Source: a virus. From it: a stretch of DNA of 38,382 bases. The DNA lies in IMG/VR virus record IMGVR_UViG_3300044733_003732, positions 1 to 38,382 of that record; one strand, written 5' to 3'. Under the pieces are notes generated by a model that ran no database searches, was not told the DNA's origin, and saw only the letters and a program-made list of their open reading frames with translations. Below are positions 1 to 7,281 of the stretch, piece after piece. Made by a program: the position numbers and the translations under genes. Numbering within the stretch: the stretch's first letter is position 1; the number at the start of each line of letters is the position of its first letter.

Positions 1-50
1 GGCCAAAAGCCAATCGGATAATCTTTGATTACCTTCAGTTCATAACTCAT
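1..50 (-). CDS. Partial tail protein, probable LamG-like (5' end only)
   Basis: An open frame starts at ATG 50 and runs off the left edge after 16 codons (MSYELKVIKDYPIGFW). The opening, a short strand followed by DYPIGFW, resembles how concanavalin A/LamG-like domains begin in phage minor tail proteins; this is family resemblance from memory over a very short stretch. It would be the next gene downstream in the minus-strand tail module. A -10 sequence ends seven bases before the ATG and no Shine-Dalgarno is visible, so translation may be leaderless. Confidence 0.5.
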   Translation of the reverse strand, partial: MSYELKVIKDYPIGFW

Positions 51-56
51 AATTAT

Positions 57-85
57 ATTATACTACACTTACAAAGAAGTGTTTA
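57..85 (-). promoter_or_regulatory. Candidate promoter for the left-edge gene (leaderless)
   Basis: On the minus strand TAAACA (80-85) and TATAAT (57-62) are separated by 17 bp. The predicted start of transcription falls at 50-51, on the ATG of the left-edge gene. It overlaps the stop region of the upstream 110-aa gene. The -35 matches TTGACA at four of six positions. Confidence 0.45.
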
Positions 86-415
86 AGGAATGACTTCTAC
101 GCCAGAAATGGTAAGAAGGATACCGCCTGGAATACTAGCCTGAGCAAAGATTCTGTCTCCTGGATTTACTACTATTGTAACATCGTGAGAGATAACAGAT
201 TTTTCTGGGGCTGTCATGTCTGGGAAAACCTTGTTATAATTTTGAGCGTCTTCACCAGCAGGGGCTACATAGATAGAATACTTTAATGTTCCATTATAAA
301 TGTTTGAAACAATAATGTTTTTTATAATTGCTTTGTTAGCAAAGGTCTCTAGTGGGGTAGTTGCTAATTGAGTTAGTATTAAAGGGCCAACAAATCTTTG
401 GGGTTCATATGCCAT
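83..415 (-). CDS. Small virion-associated protein (110 aa), paralogue of the 105-aa protein at 5289-5606
   Basis: A 110-aa protein without cysteines or membrane segments, made of alternating beta-type stretches. It shares layout with the 105-aa protein at 5289-5606: an ETFANKA or ETDVITS strand, NGTLKYSIYVA against KFAGIFFYK, then VVNPGDRIFAQ against VLNAGDAIILS, ending ISGVEV or ISGVKI. Such pairs in phage tail modules are usually small virion or fibre accessory proteins, but I do not recognise a named family. It follows the LamG gene by nine bases in the same operon. Function is inferred only from context. Confidence 0.7.
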   Translation of the reverse strand: MAYEPQRFVGPLILTQLATTPLETFANKAIIKNIIVSNIYNGTLKYSIYVAPAGEDAQNYNKVFPDMTAPEKSVISHDVTIVVNPGDRIFAQASIPGGILLTISGVEVIP

Positions 416-424
416 TTTTTATCC

Positions 425-1147
425 TTAGACGATTGTCCACTTAGAAATAAGGTCTCTTTCAACCTGACCCATTTCATAATCACTTATTGCTCTGTTGTAA
501 ATAAGTATTTCGCCTAGGTCAAACTGTCCGTATGTAGAAAGGTATCGTCCGATTGTCTGCCCTGTCATGTTAGATGGGGCTCCGTCTGAGGCTCCAAGGG
601 CTACAGTTACACCGTTTCTTCTAACTTCTCTTCTATTATTTGTGTTATCGTATCTTATAGCATAAAGCTCTGGTTGTCCAGGAGTTACCGCTGGAACAAT
701 AGCATTGATATCATCATTTCCAAAAACAGCTCTGGATGAAGTAGGAATAGTATAACCAAAAGCTAGGTTAGATCTTGTTGCCACTCCTTGTCCTCCGATA
801 ACAAATGAGCTGCCAGTCTTTGCTGTTTTGGTTGCAACATAAAAAAATGTAAAAGATGTATTTGCAAGCCATGATAGTGTAGGGTCTGAGAATGTCATGA
901 ATTGGTTTACGCCATCAAATCTTAGTGCTGGCAATGAGTTAATTGCTGCTATTACGTAAGTAGGCTGATTTGCTGGAGTTGCCTGCACAAAATTTCTTAG
1001 ATACTGAGATCTTTCTTTTGCTAGGAAGCATTTGTTTGTAACAGGAGTTACTTCAAAGTTATCAACAGCTGTGCCGTCTAGCCATAGCTGTAAGCCAAAC
1101 TGGCTGTATCTTGATCTCTTAAATACTGATCTCTGGTTTACTAACAT
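425..1147 (-). CDS. LamG/concanavalin A-like tail protein
   Basis: 240 aa. The N-terminal third has a jelly-roll opening (QLWLDG at about residue 20) and LPALRFDGVNQFMTF at about 68-83; the C-terminus GEILIYNRAISDYEM is the typical end of a Laminin_G_3 lectin-like domain. Such domains bind glycans and occur in phage receptor-binding or minor tail proteins. Its ATG overlaps the stop of the upstream 98-aa gene as TAATG, with GGGG as ribosome-binding sequence, so the two are probably translationally coupled. Likely role: adhesion to host surface sugars (inference). Confidence 0.75.
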   Translation of the reverse strand: MLVNQRSVFKRSRYSQFGLQLWLDGTAVDNFEVTPVTNKCFLAKERSQYLRNFVQATPANQPTYVIAAINSLPALRFDGVNQFMTFSDPTLSWLANTSFTFFYVATKTAKTGSSFVIGGQGVATRSNLAFGYTIPTSSRAVFGNDDINAIVPAVTPGQPELYAIRYDNTNNRREVRRNGVTVALGASDGAPSNMTGQTIGRYLSTYGQFDLGEILIYNRAISDYEMGQVERDLISKWTIV

Positions 1148-1443
1148 TATTCCCCCTGTAAGGATTCAAATTCTTCAATACCAGCCAGATTTGATTCTAG
1201 CTCTTCTGAAGTAAAATCTACAAGCTCAACTCTATAAACAGATCCATCTAAAAAGTATGGGTCGCAGAATATCATTTTCTGTGTTTCTGAGTCATGCTCT
1301 AAATATTCTAAAACCTCAACTAGATCATTCTCTTCTTTAAAGTCGTCATTAGGACCTGAAAGTGGAAAAGAGGAATTTGGAAATAAAGTGTTTAGTGTTC
1401 CAGATCTCTTTACAGTTTCTCCGTCAAGTATCGCATAATACAT
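1147..1443 (-). CDS. Small acidic protein, probable tail-fibre chaperone or accessory
   Basis: 98 aa from ATG 1443 (MYYAILDGETVKRSG). A longer frame begins at 1476 but would overlap the preceding adhesin by 32 bases; ATG 1443 starts right after that gene's stop and aligns in style with the chaperone-like proteins at 3456 and 5969. It is acidic, with many Glu/Asp. Its position directly after a large adhesin, as for the other two, suggests a dedicated assembly factor. No family is recognised with certainty. Confidence 0.65.
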   Translation of the reverse strand: MYYAILDGETVKRSGTLNTLFPNSSFPLSGPNDDFKEENDLVEVLEYLEHDSETQKMIFCDPYFLDGSVYRVELVDFTSEELESNLAGIEEFESLQGE

Positions 1444-1444
1444 T

Positions 1445-2998
1445 TTAGCCGTGTGTCCATTCAGCCATTGGAACAATCAGTGGATAATTTGTAGACTGAT
1501 ATCTTGTATCAAATGAGTATGTGAAGGTTGACTTGAAAAGGTTGATGTTTGAACCATTCGCCTGCGCTGTTCCGTCAGAGTCCCGTCCATATTTTAGAAG
1601 TCCACCTAAATCAACAACGTATAGTCTCATACCTACGTTTCCGTCGTTGTTAGAAGATCCTGCGTGGAAAAGGAATTTATCCTTCTTGAAAGGAACAATT
1701 TGTGCTCCCCAGTCGGTGCTTCCCCATTGTGAAATGTAATACTTTGAAGGGTCTTGCGAGTTAAACCAAATACAGTTGAATCCTGACTGATAGTAGTAAT
1801 ATGGCGCATAAGCTGCAAACCAGTTATTGTCCCAAGTCTGCATGTAGCGCATACCGAAGTAAGTGCCTTGCTCAATTCCGTATGATGTTGTATTTCCAAT
1901 ACCATTCAAGGTAGTTAGGGTTCCAGAAGTTGTAGCAAAGTTAGGCTGGAATGTTGCATAGTGAGTTATGTTTGAAGGAACAAATCTTGCTATTCCAACA
2001 AGGTTGTTATCTCCCATAACAATGTATGCTTTTCTTCTTGACTCATCATAGTTTTGAGATGAGCTAGCTTGCCACTGAAAATCGTTGTAGTAGTAATAAG
2101 CTGTTTGTGTCAATGCTGTTGGTGTTCCCGCAGTTTTTGCTTCTAACAAAAATCTGTGCATAGTTCCAGCTGTATAGTTTTCTGAATCTAAATCTCTATT
2201 AGGGTTTGCGTTTTTCCATACATGAAGTCTGTAGTTGTTTGAGTTATCTCTAGGCTCTAAAACTGCTAGAGTATTAGTTCTAACGTTGTAAGAAATAGCT
2301 GTGTATCCAGTATTAGTGTTGGTCCATGATGCGTATGTGCTGCTCATAGGAACATGCTCTAGTGGAGAAACTCCGCTTCTAGGATATATTCCTAAGTTGT
2401 TGTTTCTGTAATAAATTGAATTTCTTGGACGAACTCCTGATTTTTGAATCATTGTTCCAAAGAATGGCCAGTACTCATTAACCATGTTGTACCAAACTGA
2501 GTGTGAGAATTGACCGTCAGAACCTGAAGCAGGGGCGTGTCCTGGTAGACGTACAAGCCAGTTACCTTCATCTTGCTGGAAGTTAGTTCCTTTTACTGAA
2601 GAGTGTCCAGTGCTTCTAGATCCTTGAGATGTATTTGTATATCTTGCACCTCTATCAGGCCAGTCTTGACCTTCTGTATCATCTCTTAAGTATCCGCCAA
2701 ACATAGGCTGCATGTTGCTGCCGTAAGTAACAAATGCTGGCTCGTTAGATCTATTTGTATAGGTAGCCCATGTAGGAAGTGGTGGGTTTTTTGTAACAGC
2801 ATTATTTTTAATATTATCATCAATTAAGTCTACCTGTGCAATAGAAGCGCTTAAGCTAACTGCTGCTGTAGATGACAGTAGGATAGACAGCATCTGAGGG
2901 CTTGTGTTCAATCCAGCATTTAGATTGCTAAAAACCGATACGTCTAAGTCTGGTAATGCTACCGAGGTACTGTTTGATGCTATTGTTGATATTGCCAC
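1445..2998 (-). CDS. Large Trp/Tyr-rich adhesin-like tail protein A
   Basis: 517 aa with a GTG start at 2998, supported by AGGAG about six bases upstream. The first 75 residues are helical and Ser/Ala-rich, probably the virion-attachment part; the rest is dense in Trp, Tyr and Asn. It is a clear paralogue of the 503-aa protein at 3751-5262: both contain DFQWQAS, YDESR, VPSN, SYGIEQG, SWDNNW/TWDNNW, a YYYY run, QIVPF/QIVPY and KDKFLFH/EDKFLFN in the same order, and end with an M-A-x-W-T motif. Probably a receptor-binding or fibre protein; the domain family is unknown to me. Confidence 0.8.
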   Translation of the reverse strand: MAISTIASNSTSVALPDLDVSVFSNLNAGLNTSPQMLSILLSSTAAVSLSASIAQVDLIDDNIKNNAVTKNPPLPTWATYTNRSNEPAFVTYGSNMQPMFGGYLRDDTEGQDWPDRGARYTNTSQGSRSTGHSSVKGTNFQQDEGNWLVRLPGHAPASGSDGQFSHSVWYNMVNEYWPFFGTMIQKSGVRPRNSIYYRNNNLGIYPRSGVSPLEHVPMSSTYASWTNTNTGYTAISYNVRTNTLAVLEPRDNSNNYRLHVWKNANPNRDLDSENYTAGTMHRFLLEAKTAGTPTALTQTAYYYYNDFQWQASSSQNYDESRRKAYIVMGDNNLVGIARFVPSNITHYATFQPNFATTSGTLTTLNGIGNTTSYGIEQGTYFGMRYMQTWDNNWFAAYAPYYYYQSGFNCIWFNSQDPSKYYISQWGSTDWGAQIVPFKKDKFLFHAGSSNNDGNVGMRLYVVDLGGLLKYGRDSDGTAQANGSNINLFKSTFTYSFDTRYQSTNYPLIVPMAEWTHG

Positions 2999-3016
2999 TT
3001 TGTTCTCCTATTTATG

Positions 3017-3454
3017 TTAGATTTTCAAATCTGAGAATGCGTATGATCCGAAGATTGTTGTTCCATTATTTCTAGTGTAAAAATTTAAAACTGTTGTATC
3101 TAGTGATAGTACTGGCTGAATGTTTGAAGCACCGCCACCATCCCATACAATTCCTGCTGGCCAGTTGATAGTATAGCTTCCGCCAGACTTTATTTCCATC
3201 TGCCAGAATTGTGCTACGCTTGCTGTATTTGCAATGTTTGAAAAGGCTACTGTAAAGTTACCTCCAGCAATTACTCTAAAAACATTTGAAGCCGCTAAGT
3301 CTAGGGTAAGGGTTCCGCTTGACTTGGTTCCTAGATCAACAAACTGAGCTGGGATATTAAAATATGGCTTTCCTTGTCCATTGATTGGAGCCTGGAGATA
3401 TGTGTAAGTCCAAAGTGCTGGTACTACTGAATTAGGGGTCTGTGTAATTGGCAT
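3017..3454 (-). CDS. Small virion structural protein (145 aa)
   Basis: 145 aa, beta-rich, with the sequence order GTLTLDLAASNVFRV, NFTVAFSNIANTASVAQFW and YTINWPAGIVWDGG. This pattern (signal-free, WP-G-I-x-W in the last third, ending with a F-x-x-YAF strand) is common in phage fibre accessory or capping proteins and in C-terminal domains of fibres. Located between two adhesin/chaperone units. No enzymatic motif seen. Family assignment is only by resemblance. Confidence 0.7.
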   Translation of the reverse strand: MPITQTPNSVVPALWTYTYLQAPINGQGKPYFNIPAQFVDLGTKSSGTLTLDLAASNVFRVIAGGNFTVAFSNIANTASVAQFWQMEIKSGGSYTINWPAGIVWDGGGASNIQPVLSLDTTVLNFYTRNNGTTIFGSYAFSDLKI

Positions 3455-3455
3455 T

Positions 3456-3740
3456 TTATTCCTCTTCTGGTAGATCTAGCTCAGGCAAATCTGCTGGGCG
3501 CTCTACTTTTGCTTTAATTTCGTCATCCAACTCATCCCACTCAGCTCTATCTTGTGCTAAACGCTCAAGTGCTGCTTCGTGGTCTGCAATCCTTACTTCA
3601 TTATCTGTCATTCCTGGATATTTGTCAACAACAACTCCGTCAACAACTGATAGTCTATGTGGCAAAGATGTGACAATGTCTGTCTCGTATTCGCCGTTTT
3701 CATTGAAGGATGCGACTCCATCATAGTAATTAAATTTCAT
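3456..3740 (-). CDS. Small acidic coiled-coil protein, probable tail-fibre chaperone
   Basis: 94 aa from ATG 3740. An upstream in-frame ATG at 3821 lies inside the preceding adhesin; the 3740 start has AAGGGG about seven bases ahead and follows that gene's stop by ten bases. The second half (about residues 45-94) is a charged helix rich in Asp, Glu, Ala and Leu. It directly follows the 503-aa adhesin, matching the adhesin-chaperone pairing seen twice more in this operon. Confidence 0.65.
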   Translation of the reverse strand: MKFNYYDGVASFNENGEYETDIVTSLPHRLSVVDGVVVDKYPGMTDNEVRIADHEAALERLAQDRAEWDELDDEIKAKVERPADLPELDLPEEE

Positions 3741-3750
3741 TTTTTTCCCC

Positions 3751-5262
3751 TTATACTCTTCTTGTCCAGTGCGCCATTGATTGGAGCCCTGGGTAATTTG
3801 TGCTTGTGTAGTCTGTATCAAACAGACCCCACTGTGGATTGTTTACTAAACCTAAGTTACCACCATTAGCTATAGTTGAAGACGTAGTTCTTCCTTCTAG
3901 CGCCGCTTGCGGCTCCTGAATAAAGAGTCTTAGCCCGTAGTTGTTGTCAACGTTGTGAGTAGAATCGTTAAACAAGAATTTATCTTCTTGGTAAGGAACT
4001 ATTTGGCATCCGTGGCTTGTAGTTCCATGTTGGCCAATAAAGTAATTTCTAGGATCTCTTGTATCAATGAAATAAACATTCATGCCTGAGCCATAGTAGT
4101 AGTAGCAGTTATACGCTGCCACCCAGTTATTGTCCCAAGATATTTGATGTCTCATTCCGTATCTTTGACCCTGCTCAATACCATATGAAGTTGTAAGTCC
4201 AATTGCATTAAAAGATGTTACCAGTTGTGAAGTTGCTGGATTATATGTTGCATATTGACTTTGATTTGAAGGAACCATTCTTGCCATTCCAATAATTCCA
4301 TTATCTCCAACTACCACACGCATACGATATCTTGATTCATCATAGCTCTGAGAGTTGCTTGCTTGCCACTGGAAATCTCTAAATGCATAGCTAACCGCTC
4401 CAGCGCCTTGACCTGCATCAAGTAGGCCTGTTTTTGCTTCTCTTAAGAAAGCAGCCAGTGTTCCTGGGTAGTAATTGTCGCTATTTAAAGATCTATCTGT
4501 TCCTTCGTTCTTCCAGATGTGCATTCTGTAGTTATTATTTGCATCTATTGTTTGAATAACTACAAGCGTTCTAGTTCTATCGTTGTAGCCAGCTGAACCA
4601 TAGGTTACTCCCTGTCCAGTCCATGTAGAATATATTGATTGGTTAAGATTTATAGTTTCGTAATATCCTTCAGCAATTCCACGTTCCATAATTCTTAATG
4701 TGTTGTTTGAGCTAAATAAAGAGAAGTTCTGTCTGATTCCACGCTTTCCAATAACAACTCCAAAGTAAGGCATGTATGACTGCATAACATCAGGATTTAC
4801 TGCGGTATAAGTTCTGTTACCCGCCATAAGTCTCATCATCCAGTGTCCGTCTGCCTGCTGAAATGGTGTTGCTTGACTCCAAGATGTGGTTACTGTGCTT
4901 GAGCCAATAAGTGAGTTTGTATAGTTCCATCCAGCCCATGGTGCCCAAAGTTCTGAGTCAGTGTGTTGGCTTCCTGCATCGATTGGTCTGAATCTACTGT
5001 TGTAAATATTCCAAAACGGTCTGTTGTCTCGGCATGAATACGTTGCAAATGTAGGCAGAGCGTTTACAGAAGGAAGCTCTGTAACTACGGCATTTGCGTT
5101 TGCAATTGCTGCATTTAGTTGCGCTGTGCTTCCAGACTGTGCAAGATTTGATATGATCGCTGCGACTGTTGGGTTTGAAGCCAGTGCTGCCGTGGTCTGA
5201 TCTTGAACTACCTTGTCTATGCCAGGTAGAACAATTTGCGTAACTGTATTTGCAACTGCCAT
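3751..5262 (-). CDS. Large Trp/Tyr-rich adhesin-like tail protein B
   Basis: 503 aa, paralogue of the 517-aa protein at 1445-2998 across its length. The N-terminal 80 residues are Ala/Val-rich and helical; the remainder carries DGHWMMRL, DFQWQAS, YDESR, VVVGDNGIIG, VPSN, SYGIEQG, SWDNNW, YYYY and EDKFLFN. Start ATG 5262 is preceded by AGGAG. The pair arose by duplication and has diverged strongly in the middle, as expected for receptor-binding proteins under host pressure. No known enzymatic motif. Confidence 0.8.
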   Translation of the reverse strand: MAVANTVTQIVLPGIDKVVQDQTTAALASNPTVAAIISNLAQSGSTAQLNAAIANANAVVTELPSVNALPTFATYSCRDNRPFWNIYNSRFRPIDAGSQHTDSELWAPWAGWNYTNSLIGSSTVTTSWSQATPFQQADGHWMMRLMAGNRTYTAVNPDVMQSYMPYFGVVIGKRGIRQNFSLFSSNNTLRIMERGIAEGYYETINLNQSIYSTWTGQGVTYGSAGYNDRTRTLVVIQTIDANNNYRMHIWKNEGTDRSLNSDNYYPGTLAAFLREAKTGLLDAGQGAGAVSYAFRDFQWQASNSQSYDESRYRMRVVVGDNGIIGMARMVPSNQSQYATYNPATSQLVTSFNAIGLTTSYGIEQGQRYGMRHQISWDNNWVAAYNCYYYYGSGMNVYFIDTRDPRNYFIGQHGTTSHGCQIVPYQEDKFLFNDSTHNVDNNYGLRLFIQEPQAALEGRTTSSTIANGGNLGLVNNPQWGLFDTDYTSTNYPGLQSMAHWTRRV

Positions 5263-5288
5263 TTTTTATTTCTCCTAAATATTTTTAA

Positions 5289-5606
5289 TTAAATTGTTGT
5301 TATTTTGACGCCAGAGATAAAGACGTTAACAGAGTTTGCTAAACCTGCACTGAGAATAATTGCATCTCCTGCATTTAGAACCTGCTTAACATCTATAACT
5401 GTGATCTGACGAGGTGCTAGGTCAATGTTCTTGTAAAAGAAAATTCCTGCAAACTTTGCGCTTGACTGTTGTGCAACATCGGTAGTGTTACATAGGGTAA
5501 TAGATGTAATTACATCTGTCTCTCCCGCTGGAACTGTATACACCTGAGATTCAGTTACTGGAACTGTTCCACCGAATATTCTTGCTGGTAAACTAATTTG
5601 TGCCAT
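5289..5606 (-). CDS. Small virion-associated protein (105 aa), paralogue of the 110-aa protein
   Basis: 105 aa, beta-rich, no cysteine cluster. It contains YTVPAGETDVIT near residue 25, a common opening of small phage proteins that build a single beta-sandwich, then VLNAGDAIILSAG and the closing ISGVKITT. It is related in layout to the protein at 83-415. It starts two bases before the previous gene ends its leader and sits between a short helical protein and adhesin B. Role unknown; likely virion. Confidence 0.7.
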   Translation of the reverse strand: MAQISLPARIFGGTVPVTESQVYTVPAGETDVITSITLCNTTDVAQQSSAKFAGIFFYKNIDLAPRQITVIDVKQVLNAGDAIILSAGLANSVNVFISGVKITTI

Positions 5607-5607
5607 T

Positions 5608-5931
5608 TTATATTACTCCCATGTTTACGAATAGATTGTAGTTATCTACTGCTGATTGTACTAATGCGATTTGTTGATTTCCAGAAGTAACCACAGCATT
5701 TACCTGAGAAGACCCAGCATTAGTAATTGTTTGAACCTGTCCGCTAGATGCATTTGTTATCTCTGAAATTTTTGTATTTGTTACTGCCACAATGTCATTA
5801 ACTCCTAGGAGTGATCCAAGGGACTCAAGGGATTTAGCCAAGAATACGATGTCTTGTGATGTAAGTGTAGCTGCTGACAAAGCATTGATCTTTGTCTTTG
5901 CTAGCTCAATTTGTGCGGTAAGTGTTGTCAT
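5608..5931 (-). CDS. Short helical protein related to the C-terminal part of the Fn3 protein
   Basis: 107 aa, predicted almost entirely helical. Residues 1-50 (AKTKINALSAATLTSQDI, then FLAKSLESLGSLLGV) match the segment after the Fn3 repeats of the 883-aa protein (KTKINALTSTNLNAEQI, then SKSLVTLSEALGV). The second half is a possible coiled coil of Ser/Thr/Asn/Gln heptads. It therefore looks like a stand-alone copy of a fibre linker or trimerisation module. Exact role not known. Confidence 0.7.
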   Translation of the reverse strand: MTTLTAQIELAKTKINALSAATLTSQDIVFLAKSLESLGSLLGVNDIVAVTNTKISEITNASSGQVQTITNAGSSQVNAVVTSGNQQIALVQSAVDNYNLFVNMGVI

Positions 5932-5968
5932 TTTGTTACTCCTCTAGAATATTGTATCATAAAATTCA

Positions 5969-6346
5969 TTATGCTGGAACCTCTGGAAGAGTATATTCAA
6001 GGTCTTCCGTCATTGTTTCTGGGAGGTCCCTAAGCGCTTGTCTATAGGTTTCCCATTCTGCTCTTTTTGCTTCTGATAAACCAGAATTTGGTAATTGAGT
6101 CCAGTCTGATCTCATTAGCATTTCATTTCTATCTGCCCTTAGAGCAGCATATGAATATGTAGTTTTTAGTGAAAGATAATATTCATCTTTCTCTTCGTCT
6201 GTCATAGCAATGGGTGCTCCAGATACTAATTTAAACATCTTGCCATCAATATCTTCTCCGACTCCGTGCCATCCAGCACCTGGATTTTCTTCGGAAAGAA
6301 TCATCTGCTCTTGAATATTATTTGCGTCAAATTTAATGTAGTACAT
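5969..6346 (-). CDS. Phage tail assembly chaperone-like protein
   Basis: 125 aa. The segment RADRNEMLMRSDWTQLP followed by LSEAKRAEWETYRQALRDLP (about residues 70-112) is the hallmark of the Phage_tail_APC type tail-fibre assembly chaperones (R-N-x-L-L-x-x-S-D-W-T-Q-L-P, then W-x-x-Y-R-Q-A-L-R-D). These help fold or attach fibres. The gene overlaps the stop of the 311-aa adhesin by one base and is therefore probably its dedicated chaperone. Confidence 0.85.
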   Translation of the reverse strand: MYYIKFDANNIQEQMILSEENPGAGWHGVGEDIDGKMFKLVSGAPIAMTDEEKDEYYLSLKTTYSYAALRADRNEMLMRSDWTQLPNSGLSEAKRAEWETYRQALRDLPETMTEDLEYTLPEVPA

Positions 6347-7281
6347 TATCGGTTACCAAACATTTCTGCTGTTCTGGCCCAAATGCGCCAGGAGCTTTTT
6401 ACGTTAAATTCATTTAATTGATCATTATATTGAAGTGCTGCTTGAGTCATTTTAAGATCTGGCTGAATCCAGAAATCAGAAAATGTAGTATGCAAATCAT
6501 AGAACATATTTTGATCTAGGTACCAGTGAACATACCCTGACTGCCAGTAGTACATTGTATTAGTTTGTACAACAACTACAGTTGTCTTGGCTGGAATTGT
6601 TACGTTCCATGACCACTGGTAGTATGAGTTTCCACCAGTTCTATTTACTGGAACTGACCAGCTAATATCAGTAACGGTATTATAATTACCGCTTGTATTA
6701 GGTGTTCCAATACAAACTCCTGAGCCATCATGACCAGATGCCCAGTAATTTGAATAGCTTCCCCACATCGATACTGTCTTTTGTAGGGTTGGATGATGAT
6801 TTCTAAGGAACATAGTTCTTAGTCTAAATGGTGAGTATGCGGAGTTTCTTCCGTGAGCAATATGAACATCGTCATTTCCTACTACAGAGTTCTTTGCATA
6901 GATTAATCTATTGTTGTCAAATGAGCTTGTAGCATAGCCTACGGTATTCTGTCTAGTATTTGTTCCAAGAGAGAACCAGAATGCTCTTTCGCAATCCGCC
7001 TGCGTTGTTCCAGTTAAATAATTGTAGTAGCCTGTCCATGGGTCTCCAGATGACCAAATTTGCCACCATGACTGGTTTCTTTCATTTACTGTTGTAATTG
7101 TAGGGATCATGTAAGGACGACGTGTGCCGTCAGTTACTTCTCTATTCATTCTTGATTCTGCATCTACCACTCCAAGAGATGCTGGAGTAATTCCTAGCGA
7201 TGCTCCAGTTACTCCTAGAGTTGCTAGTTCGGACGCTTTAAGTCCTGACGATAATGTTAAAAGCGTGTCTAATGATGCCAT
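6346..7281 (-). CDS. Trp-rich adhesin-like tail protein C
   Basis: 311 aa from ATG 7281; a longer in-frame start at 7296 is possible, but 7281 forms a TAATG overlap with the Fn3 gene, which favours coupling. The N-terminal 45 residues are helical and repetitive (LGVTGASLGITPASLGVV); the body is rich in Trp, Tyr and Asn (SWWQIWSSGDPW, YYQWSWNV, MYYWQSGYVHWYL). It resembles adhesins A and B in composition and N-terminal style but has no long match to them. Followed at once by a chaperone gene. Confidence 0.75.
   Translation of the reverse strand: MASLDTLLTLSSGLKASELATLGVTGASLGITPASLGVVDAESRMNREVTDGTRRPYMIPTITTVNERNQSWWQIWSSGDPWTGYYNYLTGTTQADCERAFWFSLGTNTRQNTVGYATSSFDNNRLIYAKNSVVGNDDVHIAHGRNSAYSPFRLRTMFLRNHHPTLQKTVSMWGSYSNYWASGHDGSGVCIGTPNTSGNYNTVTDISWSVPVNRTGGNSYYQWSWNVTIPAKTTVVVVQTNTMYYWQSGYVHWYLDQNMFYDLHTTFSDFWIQPDLKMTQAALQYNDQLNEFNVKSSWRIWARTAEMFGNR

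Noticed and set aside
3741-3821. Extended N-terminus for the 94-aa chaperone-like protein
   Set aside because: It would overlap the preceding adhesin by about 70 bases; the internal ATG has a proper ribosome-binding site.
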